Source: Williamsia sp. 1138
Lineage (GTDB): Bacteria > Actinomycetota > Actinomycetes > Mycobacteriales > Mycobacteriaceae
Direction: 5' to 3'
Assembly: GCF_002095435.2 (NCBI RefSeq)
Contig: NZ_MJEJ02000051.1
Coordinates: forward strand, 247,135-311,134
Length of the DNA: 64,000 bases
Each line of letters begins with the position of its first letter. The stretch's first letter is position 1. Shown in pieces: positions 40,205-51,300 of this stretch. Both the position numbers and the translations under genes were made by a program. A model generated the notes under the pieces. The model was not told the origin of the DNA, did no database searches, and saw only the letters and a list, made by a program, of their open reading frames with translations.

Positions 40205-40328
40205 TGTGTGCCGAACATTTCATCCACTCGGATGACGACACAAGCTGCCACGCACGCGGATTCGCTCGGTCACAGAGCTGAAAATGGGGGCCGCGACATC
40301 GCGACCCCCATTCGACGAACTCGTCCGA

Positions 40329-40550
40329 TCAGCTCGCGATCTTCTTGAACACCACGGCCAGCACGACGACACCGACCGCGATGAGCGATCCCGCCACCGC
40401 AGGCTTGCGCAGTGTTGTCAGCGCCGTGGACTTGGCGTCCTCGGCCAGCCGCGCTGGGCTGGCCCGGGTGGCCAGGGCATCGAGGGTGCCGGCGAGTTCG
40501 TCGCGGGCCCGCTCGATGTCGCGTTCGATTCCGTCGGTGTCGCGTCCCAC
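40329..40550 (-). CDS. DUF3618 small membrane protein (Rv2520c type)
   Basis: A 73-residue protein. An N-terminal amphipathic helix DGIERDIERARDELAGTLDA is the DUF3618 signature, and one C-terminal transmembrane helix (VAGSLIAVGVVVLAVVFKK) ends in a short basic tail. The family is small and actinobacterial with no assigned function. It is divergent from bcp, as in M. tuberculosis (Rv2520c-Rv2521). Confidence 0.88.
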   Translation of the reverse strand: MGRDTDGIERDIERARDELAGTLDALATRASPARLAEDAKSTALTTLRKPAVAGSLIAVGVVVLAVVFKKIAS

Positions 40551-40689
40551 AGGTCCTCCATCTAGTGCTGCGCCGCCTCGCCGGTGGCCAGGTGCGTGTT
40601 CGGCCGGTCAGTATCGGCTCTACGGTAGTTCACCGCGGCGATCGGCAGTGCTCCGCCACACGTTTGCCCACTCCGCTAGCCTGAAGTCG

Positions 40690-41163
40690 ATGACTGAGAA
40701 CACACGACTCGCGGTAGGCGACAACGCCCCAGGCTTTTCCCTCCCCGACGCCGACGGCAACACCGTTTCGCTGGACGATTTCCGCGGACGGCAGGTGATC
40801 GTCTATTTCTATCCCGCGGCCAGTACCCCGGGGTGCACGAAGCAGGCGTGCGATTTCCGCGACAACCTCGCCGAACTCGGCGGCGAGGGCATTGATGTCG
40901 TCGGGATCTCGCCGGACAAGCCGGCGAAGCTCGCCAAGTTCCGCGACGCGGAAGAGCTGACCTTCCCGCTGCTGTCCGACGTCGACAAGTCCGTGCTGAC
41001 CGCGTGGGGTGCTTTCGGAGAGAAGAAGATGTACGGCAAGACCGTCACCGGGATCATCCGGTCGACGTTCTTGGTCGATGCCGACGGCAAGATCGCACTC
41101 GCCCAGTACAACGTGCGGGCCACAGGCCACGTGGCGAAACTCCGCCGCGACCTCTCCGTCTGA
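40690..41163 (+). CDS. bcp: Thioredoxin-dependent peroxiredoxin (bacterioferritin comigratory protein)
   Basis: Reduces hydrogen peroxide and lipid hydroperoxides with thioredoxin. The 157 residues start at ATG 40690 (MTENTRLAVGDNAPGF). The peroxidatic Cys 49 in STPGCTKQACDFRD is followed five residues later by Cys 54, the atypical 2-Cys arrangement with an intrahelical disulfide. The upstream open frame overlaps the divergent DUF3618 gene and is not used. A TetR gene follows after 19 bp, so they may be cotranscribed. Confidence 0.95.
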   Translation: MTENTRLAVGDNAPGFSLPDADGNTVSLDDFRGRQVIVYFYPAASTPGCTKQACDFRDNLAELGGEGIDVVGISPDKPAKLAKFRDAEELTFPLLSDVDKSVLTAWGAFGEKKMYGKTVTGIIRSTFLVDADGKIALAQYNVRATGHVAKLRRDLSV

Positions 41164-41182
41164 TCGGAAGCGTGCGACCCCC

Positions 41183-41872
41183 ATGGCACAGGTGCACTCC
41201 GAACCCGACAGCGGGACTCGCGATGCCCTGAAGCCGGGGGCGTCGCGGTTGCTCAGTTCAGAGCCGCTGGTACCCCGGAAACGGCCGACCCAGCAGCGCA
41301 GCCAACTACGTTTCGACGCGATGCTGGCGGCGGCGCGAGATCTCCTGATCGAAGTCGGATTCGAGTCGCTCACCTGCGAGCACATCGCACAGCGCGCCGA
41401 TGTCCCCATCGGCACGCTCTACCAGTACTTCGCCAACAAATACGTGGTGGTCTGCGAACTCGATCGTCAGGACGCCACCGGCGTGCAGAGCGAGCTGGCG
41501 ACCTTCGCGGCGGAGGTTCCGTCGCTCGACTGGCCGCGCCTGCTCGAGAAGTTCATCGACCACCTGGCCCAGCTGTGGCACGACGATCCGTCCAGGCGCG
41601 CGGTATGGCTCGCTGTGCAGTCGACCCCGGCGACGCGGGCGACCGCAATGGTGCACGAGAAGGCACTGGCCGCACTGGTCGCCCGGATCATCGCCCCGTT
41701 GACGCCAGAGCGCAGCCGTCGGGCCCTGATGTCCGAGCTGCTGGTCCACACGGCCTATTCACTGCTGAGCTTCTCGGTGCAGGAAGGTCAGAATCACACC
41801 GACACCGTCGCCGAACTCAAGCTCATGCTCGGTCGCTACATGATGCTCGAGGACCCCGAGAACAGCCGCTGA
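41183..41872 (+). CDS. TetR-family transcription regulator
   Basis: A 229-residue regulator from ATG 41183. A flexible N-terminus of about 35 residues leads to the helix-turn-helix, LRFDAMLAAARDLLIEVGFE then SLTCEHIAQRADVPIGTLYQYFANKYVVV. The ligand domain is all-helical and not recognised. It lies between bcp and acpS-fas and converges on acpS with four bases between stops. Control of the fas-acpS unit or of bcp is possible from context only; the mycobacterial fas activator FasR is encoded elsewhere. Confidence 0.88.
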   Translation: MAQVHSEPDSGTRDALKPGASRLLSSEPLVPRKRPTQQRSQLRFDAMLAAARDLLIEVGFESLTCEHIAQRADVPIGTLYQYFANKYVVVCELDRQDATGVQSELATFAAEVPSLDWPRLLEKFIDHLAQLWHDDPSRRAVWLAVQSTPATRATAMVHEKALAALVARIIAPLTPERSRRALMSELLVHTAYSLLSFSVQEGQNHTDTVAELKLMLGRYMMLEDPENSR

Positions 41873-41876
41873 CCTC

Positions 41877-42281
41877 TCAGCTTTCCGGCGGCGCATCCTC
41901 GATGATCGCGACCGCACCGGCCATGTCACCGTCGTGGGTCAGCGAGACATGGACGACCGTGCCCGCGAGCAGATCTCCGATCTCGCCGCCGAGCCTGATC
42001 GCAGGCCGTCCCCACGTATCCGTCACCACCTCGATGTCGCCGTGACGAATCAAGGGCAGCAACGGCTTACGCGCGAACCTGCTCACCGACCAGGCCTTGA
42101 TGACCGCTTCCTTCGCCGCCCAGCGGGCCGCCAGATGCCTCGCCTCGCTGCCGGTACCGGAGGCAGCGTCGCGCCGCTCCCCCACCGTGAACCGGTCCGC
42201 GAACGTGGTGCCCGGTTGCTTCAACTGCTCGGCGAAGCCGGGGATCGACACGAGGTCGATCCCCACTCCGATTACCGTCAT
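41877..42281 (-). CDS. acpS: Holo-[acyl-carrier-protein] synthase
   Basis: Transfers 4'-phosphopantetheine from CoA to the acyl-carrier domain, here most likely that of the adjacent FAS-I. The 134 residues include IGVGIDLVSI (Mg-binding Asp 9), RHLAARWAAKEAVIKAW (catalytic Glu/Lys) and VHVSLTHDGDMAGAVAII. It starts 34 bp after the fas stop on the same strand, so the two form an operon. This bacterial FAS-I lacks the built-in phosphopantetheine transferase domain of the fungal enzyme, which explains the need for AcpS. Confidence 0.95.
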   Translation of the reverse strand: MTVIGVGIDLVSIPGFAEQLKQPGTTFADRFTVGERRDAASGTGSEARHLAARWAAKEAVIKAWSVSRFARKPLLPLIRHGDIEVVTDTWGRPAIRLGGEIGDLLAGTVVHVSLTHDGDMAGAVAIIEDAPPES

Positions 42282-42315
42282 ACGTCAGACGTTCTCATAT
42301 ATGCGTGGCACGCGC

Positions 42316-45300
42316 TCATTCGCCGGCGCCGTAATGGCCCGTCGCCGACAACCGTGCGTCACCGTCGAGCAGCATGGCCGCTTCCTGATCACCCTCGTAG
42401 GCGCTGTCGTCGAACCGACGGTTCGGCGGACGCTGGTAGGCTGGCTTGCCACCGAACATGGCCTCGAGAAGACGTTGCTGTCCGAGTCGTGACCGTTCGG
42501 CCGCAGCCGCCCGGTACTGCTCGCGCTGCGCCGGATCCAGGGCTGCGACAAAGGCTTCCGGATGGACCACCGCGATGAGGCCTGATACGTGCCCGAATCC
42601 GAGGCTGGTCAGCAGACCGGCCTTGAGCGCGAACCGCTTTCCGAAACGCAACGGGGCGGTCGGCCACACGAGGTGCTTGTACTCCTCCATCGCCTCGTCG
42701 ACACAGTCCAGGCTGCGGTTCGGCGGGATGACCCCGTCGCGCAGCACCTGGCACAGCCCGATGAGCTGGAAGGCCGCGGCGCCGCCCTTGGCGTGGCCGG
42801 TGAGCGACTTCTGCGACACCACGAACAGCGGTGCACCCTCGCTACGACCGAGTGCCTCGGCGAGGCGCTCGTGCAAGTTCGCCTCATTGGGATCGTTCGC
42901 CTTGGTGGAGGTGTCGTGCTTGGACACCAGCGCCACATCGTCAGGGCTCACACCCAGTTGACGCAACGACTTGGCGAAGCCGGAATCCTTTTGTCCACGA
43001 GCCGCTCCCAAGGCACCGATACCGGGCGCCGGGATGGAGGTGTGGACGCCGTCACCGAAGCTCTGCGCCCAGCCGACCACACCGAGGACGGGCAGACCCA
43101 TCTCGGCCGCGACATCACCGCGGGCCAGCAAGATCGTGCCGCCACCCTGCGATTCGACAAAGCCGCCGCGGCGGCGATCGTTGGCGCGGGAGAACCGGCG
43201 GGCGTCGATGCCCTGTGCTTCCATCTTCGCCGACTCCGCGGTGGCGGACATGTCGCCGAAGCCCACGATGCCCTCGATGCCGAGATCGTCGAACCCGCCG
43301 GCGACCGCGAACAATGCCTTGCCCAGCTTGATCTTGTCGACACCTTCTTCCACCGACACTGCGGCGGTGGCGCACGCGGCGACCGGGTGGATCATCGCGC
43401 CGTAGCTACCGATGTACGACTGGACGACATGTGCGGCAACGACGTTCGGCAGTGCCTCCTGCAGGATGTCGTTCGCCTTGGCCTCGCCGGTGAAGGTGTC
43501 GAGGTAGAGCGATCGCATGGACGTCATGCCGCCCATACCGGTGCCCTGAGTGTTGGCGACCAGTCCGGGATGCACCCAGCGCATCAGTTCCGACGGTTCG
43601 AAGCCCGAGGCCAGGAACGCGTCCACGGTGGCGATCAGGTTCCACAGCGCAACCCGGTCCACGGACTCGGCCATGTCGGCCGAGACGCCCCAGCGGGTGG
43701 GATCGAAGCCGGTCGGAATCTGACCACCCACGGTGCGCGTCAGGTTGAATCGGCGCGGAACGCGGATCTCGGTGCCCGCCAGGCGGGTCACCTGCCATTC
43801 ACCGCTCTCGGCGTCGACCTTGATCTTGGTCTTGTCGGGGCTCGACGACTGGAACGCGCGGGCCTCGGTCTCCGACGACACCGTGAAGGTGAGGTCGTCG
43901 TCGAGGAACACCGACGTGAGCAACGGTGAGGTGTTGTCGATCATGTCGCCGTCGTCCGCGTACCTCCGGATGCCGCAGCGTTCGACGACCGCATCGTGAT
44001 AGCGGTCGGCGATGTCCGCCTCCGCCACCGGGTCCGACGTCTCGGCGTCATACCAGCCCGGCTTCGGCGTGGACTCCCAGACGATGAGCCCGGTGCTCCA
44101 CGCCAATTCGAGGACACCGGCGGCCGACAGTTCGTCTTCGACCTCCATCTCGAAACGGGTACGCGAGCTGCCGTACGGGCCGAGTTCGCCGGCACCGACG
44201 ATGACGACCAGGTCTTCCGGTCGAGCATCGATCTCGCCCCAGTTCGGGGTGGTCGCCTCCGGCGCGCGGGCCGGTGCGGGCAGAGCTGCCAGCGTCGGCT
44301 CGTCGTCGGTGTCGTCGTCCTCCGTGCGTGCGACCGCATCGGCCTGAGCCTGCGCCAGCGCCTTCATGTCGAGCGTCGCGTCGGCGAGCCCACCGGTCAG
44401 ATCCAGCTGGATCGGCTCGGTGCGCGCCTGCGTGCGGCTGTCGGGGGTGACAGCCTTGAGCAACTCCGTCGCCATCTCGTTCGTCGACCAGGTCTTCACG
44501 CCTGCGGCCTCGACCGCCTCGACCAGACCGTCGTTGTGTCCCATGAGGCCGGTTCCCGTGACCCAGCCGATGAGAGCGTGCGCCAGGGTGACCTTCGAGT
44601 TCCAGGAATCCTCTGCCGCCCAACGCTTCACCAGTGCATCGAGGGCTGCCTTGGACTCGCCGTACGCACCGTCGCCACCGAACATCCCGCGGTTGGGTGA
44701 ACCCGGGAGCACGACATGGAGGCGAGCGGCGAGGTGATGATTGGCCGCGATGTCGCCGAGTCCGGCGATCAGCCGCTCGACCGACCAGAGCAGGACCTTC
44801 ATCTCCAGTTCGGCGCGAGCACCGGCGTCGGTGAGGTCACCGGCGACCCGCGGTGCCGCGAACGGGAAGAGCAGGGTCGGCTTGAGGGCAGGCTTGACGA
44901 CTCCGGTCTTGCCACCGAGGTTCTCGGTCTGCTCACTGCCGATCCACTCGACCAGCTCGTCGACATCGGTATACGACGACAGGTTCGCCGGGGCGACCCA
45001 GAGCGCCGCATCGCCGCGAGCACTTCGCCGGTACAGCGCCTTGAAGAACGCCAGTCGGTTGTCGTCGAGACGCGAGGTGGTTGCCACCACTGTCGCGCCA
45101 CCCGCCAGCAACTGCTCGACCACCGCGGCGGCGATCGAACCCTTGCTGGCGCCGGTCACGACAGCAACGTCCTTGGCATAGGTCTCGGGCTGCGGATCCT
45201 GTGCGGCGTGAGCGATCTGGGCGTAGACCCGGGCATGCACCCGGTGTCCGTTCGCCAGCGCTTTGCCCTGCCACCAGGAAGCCTGGTGGCACACCGTCTC

Positions 45301-48300
45301 GCCGGCGCCGATGAAGCGGGCGCTGATGTCGTAGAAATCGTTGTCGACGACGTGTTCGTCCTCGAGCCAGATCCGGGCGAGATCCTCGCGGGCACTGGCC
45401 CACCGGTCGTCGATCAGCACCGCGCGGCGCTCGTCGAATGCCGGTGCCACGACCCGGAGCCAATCCGAACCGAGTTCGGCACTGACGCGTTCGAGGACTG
45501 CGGTGTTGTCTTCAGCCGGAGCGCCGACCTCCTGCTCTTCGGCCAGACCCAATTTGGTCAGGATCGTCTGTGCAGCGGATGCCAGAGCGCCCGAGCGACC
45601 GATGAACTGCTCGGTCAACTCACCCAGGGCTGCAGCGTCGACCGTGCCACCACCGGCGCCTCCGCCGACTGCCGGCTTCGACACCGAGATGCCCTTGTTT
45701 GAACCGACCTTCGAGACCGCAGCGTCGATCAACGCATCGATCGCGTCGGCGTTGGCCGGGGCCGCGGAGATCAGGTCGCCGAGGTCACCGCCGCGAACAC
45801 TTACACCGTCGCGGCTGCCGAGAGCGACCGCGAGGCTCGTGTGCAGCGCCCAGCCGGGTCCGAGCTGCCAGACCGAGGTGACCCGGTCCTCGATGTACGA
45901 CGCGCGCTTGTTGACCGGTCCGAAGACCTTGCGAATCTGGTCGCCGATCGCATCGGTGAGCACCGAACCGAACGGCTTGTAGCCGCGGGCAAGTGCATTC
46001 ACGGTCGACGCGAGCGCAGGCATCTCGGCCTCCGCGGCGCCGTCGATGGCACCGAGACCCAATTCGCCGCCGATGTCGAGCAGCAGCTGGTTACGCCGCG
46101 AGGACACGCCGTCACACAGCGCTTCGATCGTGTCGGCCGCGCCGATCTGATCGATGCGGATCTTGGTCCACAATGCGATCACCGCGTCCACGGCGTCGGC
46201 CGGGGTGAAGGAGATGTCGTCGGGACGTGGGCCCGAATCCACCGGCGCAGCGACCGGAGCCGGTGCCGCGGTGGCGGTTTCGGCAGCCGGGGAAGCTGCC
46301 TCTGCTGCGGGCGCTTCTTCGGTCGCCTCGTCCTCGTCCACGTCGGGCGCGGTGTCCTTGGCCAGGATGACGTCGGAATCACGCTCGATGTTGAGAACCT
46401 GCACAGCGGACTGCGCGTAGTCGTCGAGCTTGAGGGTGTTGCCTGCCAGACCGCTGAGCGTCGGAGCCGACTTGACACCGACCTCCACGAATCGCTCGAC
46501 GCCCGCGCCGCCACGTTCGGCGGGTGTGAACAGCAGATCCTGGGTCTCGATCCAGCGGACCGGGCTGGCGAACTGCCAGGCCAGCAACTCGACGAGGATG
46601 ACCCTCGTCAGCTCACCGGGCTTGGCACTCCAGGTATCCCAGTCAGCCAGAACCTCGTTCAGCGGATCGGACGGCACCAGGTCGGCGATCTCCTGGACGA
46701 AGTCACGGCCGAGGTTGAACATCCGGGGCACCAGGTTGGGGACATAGCGCCCGACCAGGATCTCGGGGTCGATGTGCTCGGGCAACAGGTCCTGCAGACG
46801 GAGCCGGAAGTCCGGCACGCCGGCCCGCAGCACGGTGGAGTGGAAAGGCACGTCGATGCCCGGAATGACGATGAACGACCGCTTGCCACCGGTCTTCGCG
46901 CGCAAGATCTCGATCTCGGCCTCGAGTGCCTCCAGGCCCTTGACCGTGCCGGCAATCGCATACTGCGAGCCCAGCAGGTTGAGGTTGACGACCTCGACGA
47001 ACTCGCCCGTGCGCTCACCGATCTCGGAAACGAAATCGATGACATCGTCGTCAGCCAGACCGAACTGGCTGGGACGAATGGCAGCCATCTGGTAGTCGCT
47101 GCGTCCCTTGGCATCTCGAGGAACCAGGTGATGCATGGCCTCGCCGCGCTGGAACACGACCTCGAGGACTGCCTCCAATGGGAGAACGCCCGCGCATGCA
47201 GCCAGTGCGTTGTATTCACCGACCGAGTGACCACAGGTGATGGCGTTCTCGACGAATGCGCCGGACTCCTTGAGCTCGGCGATCTGCGCGACGCCGAGTG
47301 TTGCCATCGCTACCTGGGTGAACTGGGTCAGGAACAGCACGCCGTCAGGGTGCTGGTAGGTGGTACCACCGGCCGACAGCGTGGTCGGGTTGTCGCGGAC
47401 GACGGCCAGGATCGAGAAGCCCAAGGCGTCGCGGGTGTGCTTGTCTGCGCGGTCCCAGATCTTGCGGGCGGCCTTGGACCGCGAGCGGGCGTCGAGCCCC
47501 ATGCCCTTGCTCTGGATGCCCTGACCCGGGAATGCGTAGACGGTCTTGGCCGGGGCCAGCAGACCGGTGGCGTTCATCACGAGTTGGTCGCCGACCTTGG
47601 CGCTCACCTCGATGACGTCGCGGCCGGCGTCCATGCCGACGCGGTCGACGCGGACGGTGATCTCGTCGCCCGGACGGACCATCCCGAGGAAGCGGGCGGT
47701 CCAGCCGATCAGTGCGCGCGGCACCGGGATGGCGTTCTTCGCATCGGTGGCGGTGGCGACGTGCTGGGCGGCGGCCGAGAGCCACATGCCATGGGCGATG
47801 GGACTGCCCAGGCCGGCCATCTTCGCAGCCGACAGGTCGGTGTGAATGGGGTTGTGGTCACCGGACACCAGCGCGAACCCGTTCATCCGCGACGGCGCCG
47901 TGATGGTCGCCTGACGGATCTTCTTGCGGGTGGCTTCGCCGGTGCGGGCACTCAGTGCGCCGCCCGCACGCTTCGGGTCGCCGAGTTCGCCACTGCCGGT
48001 GCGTCCGCGAACCGCGAAGCGCTCGGTCATGGTGGCGACCTGACGATCACCCTCGGCGAGGGTGACATCGACGGTCACGACCCGACCGAGGTCGGTGTCG
48101 GTCACGTCGGACAGCGCCGCGGTGACGGTGAACTCGGCCTTCGTGCGGGGCAGCTCACCGACCGTGGTCGCCACGTGATCGAGGTGGACCAGGTCGAGCA
48201 GACCCTCCACGACCGGTGCGCCATCAGTGCTGGTCGCCGCGCCGATCACGCTGAACACAGCGGGCCAGCAGAGGCCGACCAGCGTGTCCGGGTTGGCGAA

Positions 48301-51300
48301 ACCGGTGACGCCCTGGGGAATCGATGCGCTCAGGTGCTCGGGCAGGGTGTAGGCGGTGACGGCCGCATGGTCGGCGACCAGGTCGGGATCCCAGGTGGCG
48401 GTGCGTGTTGCGCTGCCATCGGTCACCTCCGCCAGCGATCCGCCTGCCGCAACGGCCAGGAGCTGACGCATGGCGCCGGCCGCGGCATCGACGGTCACCG
48501 TCGGTGCTCCGCCGTCGAAGATGGAGTTGTCGACGATCATCGGAATCGAGACCGTGGCCTTACCGATCGGCACGCTCAGCAGCACGCCGTCGTCGGTGCG
48601 CTCCAGAACGGCACCGGTCGGTTCGTGTTCGCCACGCTCGGTGGACGGGAACTCCCACGCATCGCGATCACCCAGCTGCGCAATCGGGTTCGGCACGAGC
48701 CGGCCCGACCACTGCACGCTGAGTGCCTCGATCGCGCTGCCCAGGACACCGTCTACATCGACCAGCCCGGCCCGCAGCCGTGCACTTATTGCGAACGGTT
48801 CAGAACCGATCCCGTGCAGGTCGGTGACGACCTGCGCCTCGAAGCGGTCGAGCAGTTCGCCCACCGGCTCGTCGACGCGGGTGATGCCCGCAACGGCAAC
48901 CGGGCCGGGAATGATGCAGACCTCGTCGGCGCCATAGCGGGCATCGTGTGCCTGCCACAGCGAGTCGCTGCGCCACCAACGCCGCACATCCTTGTCGATG
49001 ACGGGCACGAAGTTGACGGGCTTGCCGGGCGTACGGCAGAGCTCGAGGAAGAAGAGCAAGTCGGCCGGGTGCAGCACATCGGTGTCCGCAGCCGGGTAGA
49101 CCGCCACAAGCGCGTCGATGGCGGCGCCGGCGTTGTCGGTGGCCGCGGTGTGCCCGAACAGCGTCGGGATGTGGCCGCGATCGGCGTCGTTCAGACGGGC
49201 TTCGGCGCGCTGCAGCATCTCGATGAAGCGCTGACGCCAGGTGATGTCGACCCAGGTGTCGGGTCCGGTGGCCTCCCCGACGGCGAGCTCGACGTAACGG
49301 TCGAGCCACTCGCGGTAGGTCATCTGCGCCACGTCGCCGAAGTACGGCTTCGCGGTTCCGGTCAAGGCCTCGATGATCTCGTCGCGGCGCTCGGCCACTG
49401 CGTCCTCATCGCCGGCCACCTCGTCGAGCAGGCGGCCACAACGTGACGCGGCGTTGTCGACCTCGTGGATGTCTGCACCGAGTTGGCTTCGACCCGAGGC
49501 CATTCCGGCGCTGGCGTAGCCCGCGCCGATCCACTCGTCGCAACCCGGGGTGTTGACGAGCAATTCCTTGACCGCCGGTGAGGTGGTCGCTTCTTTGGTC
49601 GCCATCGCCGCGGTCCCGATGAGGATGCCGTCGAGGGGCATCAGCGGGTAGTCGTGTGCGGCAGACCAGACACCGGTCAGGTACTCGCTGGCGCGCTCGG
49701 CCGTGCCGATACCGCCGCCGACGCAGATCACGACGTTGGGCCGCGCACGCAGCTCGGCGTAGGTCGCGAGCAACAGCGAATCGAGGTCTTCCCAGGAATG
49801 GTGCCCGCCCGCGCGGCCGCCCTCGATCTGAACGATCACCGGGTAGTGCGGGACCTCGGCGGCGATCCGGATCACCGATCGAATCTGACCGATGGTGCCG
49901 GGTTTGAACGAGACGTACGGGATCTGGGCCTCGGCGAGCTCCGAGACCAGGGCCACCGCCTCGTCGAGCTCAGGGATGCCGGCCGAGACGATGACGCCGT
50001 CGATGGGCGCGCCGTTCGCACGCGCCTTCTGCACCAGACGCTTGCCGCCGATCTGCAGTTTCCACAGGTACGGGTCGAGGAACAGCGTGTTGAACTGCGC
50101 CTGGCGACCGGGCTCGAGCAGCTCGGTCAGCTTGGCGATGTTGTCTGCGAAGATCGCTTCGGTCACCTGACCGCCGCCGGCGAGCTCGGCCCAGTGGCCT
50201 GCGTTGGCGGCAGCAGCGACGATCGCGGGATCGACAGTGGTCGGCGTCATGCCTGCGAGCAGCATCGGGGACCGGCCGGTCAACCGGGTGAACGAGGTCT
50301 CGACGACCTGGCGTCCGTCCGGCAGTTCGACGATGCGGGGGCTGTAGCTGCTCCACGGCCGCTGGACGTCGGGGATACCGCCGGGGGCGAACAGGTTGCG
50401 CTGTCCGCCTCGCTGGCTCACCGAGATGAGTCCGACACCCTGGCCGCGAACCACGGGAACGCTGAGACGAGTGGCCACATCGCCGGGACCCAGATCGAGG
50501 ATCCACTTGGCGCCGGCGCTGACGACGTCGTCGAGTGCATCCACCCAGTCGACGCGGTCGACGAGCACGGCTGCCGCCAGGCGACGCGCGGCCACCGGAT
50601 CGATGTCGCAGGCCTGCGCCCATTCGGCGACCAGGTCGGCCGCGGCGTCGAGCGCCGGATGGTGGAACGCGATCGACACCGCGAGGGGGTCGAAGACCGG
50701 CGCGAAGGCGGACCCGCCGGTGGTCTTCTTCTTGCGCTCGGCTGCCTCGGCGTCGGCGATGGTCTCGCACTGGGCGACGAACGCGGCGAGGTGCCGGGGA
50801 GCGCCCGACAGAACCACGGAGCGGCGACCGTTGAGGATGGAGAGCACGGGGGCCGACTCGCGGTCGCCTTCGCGCAGCGTCTGGGCATAGTCGTGCACCA
50901 GTGCCTGGATCCGGGCCGGGTCGACATTCGCGATCGACAGCATCGGGCTTCCGGCGGCCTCGGCGGTCAATCCGCGACGACGAGCCACCAGTGCGCCCGC
51001 GGCACCGATCAGATGCGCGACCGCGAGCAGGGCTCCGTCACCCAGCCCACTCTCGATGGTGGCCGCCTTGATCGCTTCGGTGGCGAGAACCCCCTGAGAG
51101 TGTCCGATGGCGGCGACGGGAGGCATTGCGGCGAGGTCGAGACCCTGCTTGCGCGTCGCGCTCACAGCGGCCAACTGGGCGAGCAGGATGCCCGGCACGG
51201 AGACGGGGGCGGCAGCCAGCGCGGAGTCGCCCGGAGTGGCTTCTTCGGCGTTGTAGGCGCGCACCCAGCTCAGCGGATGGAAGCCGTCGGGGCGCACTGC

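Noticed and set aside
45841..49446. 1201-codon open frame opposite fas on the plus strand
   Set aside because: Antisense to intact fas domains; composition is Arg/Gly/Asp/His-rich without motifs, a GC-driven shadow. The same holds for 49654-51588 and 42589-43929.
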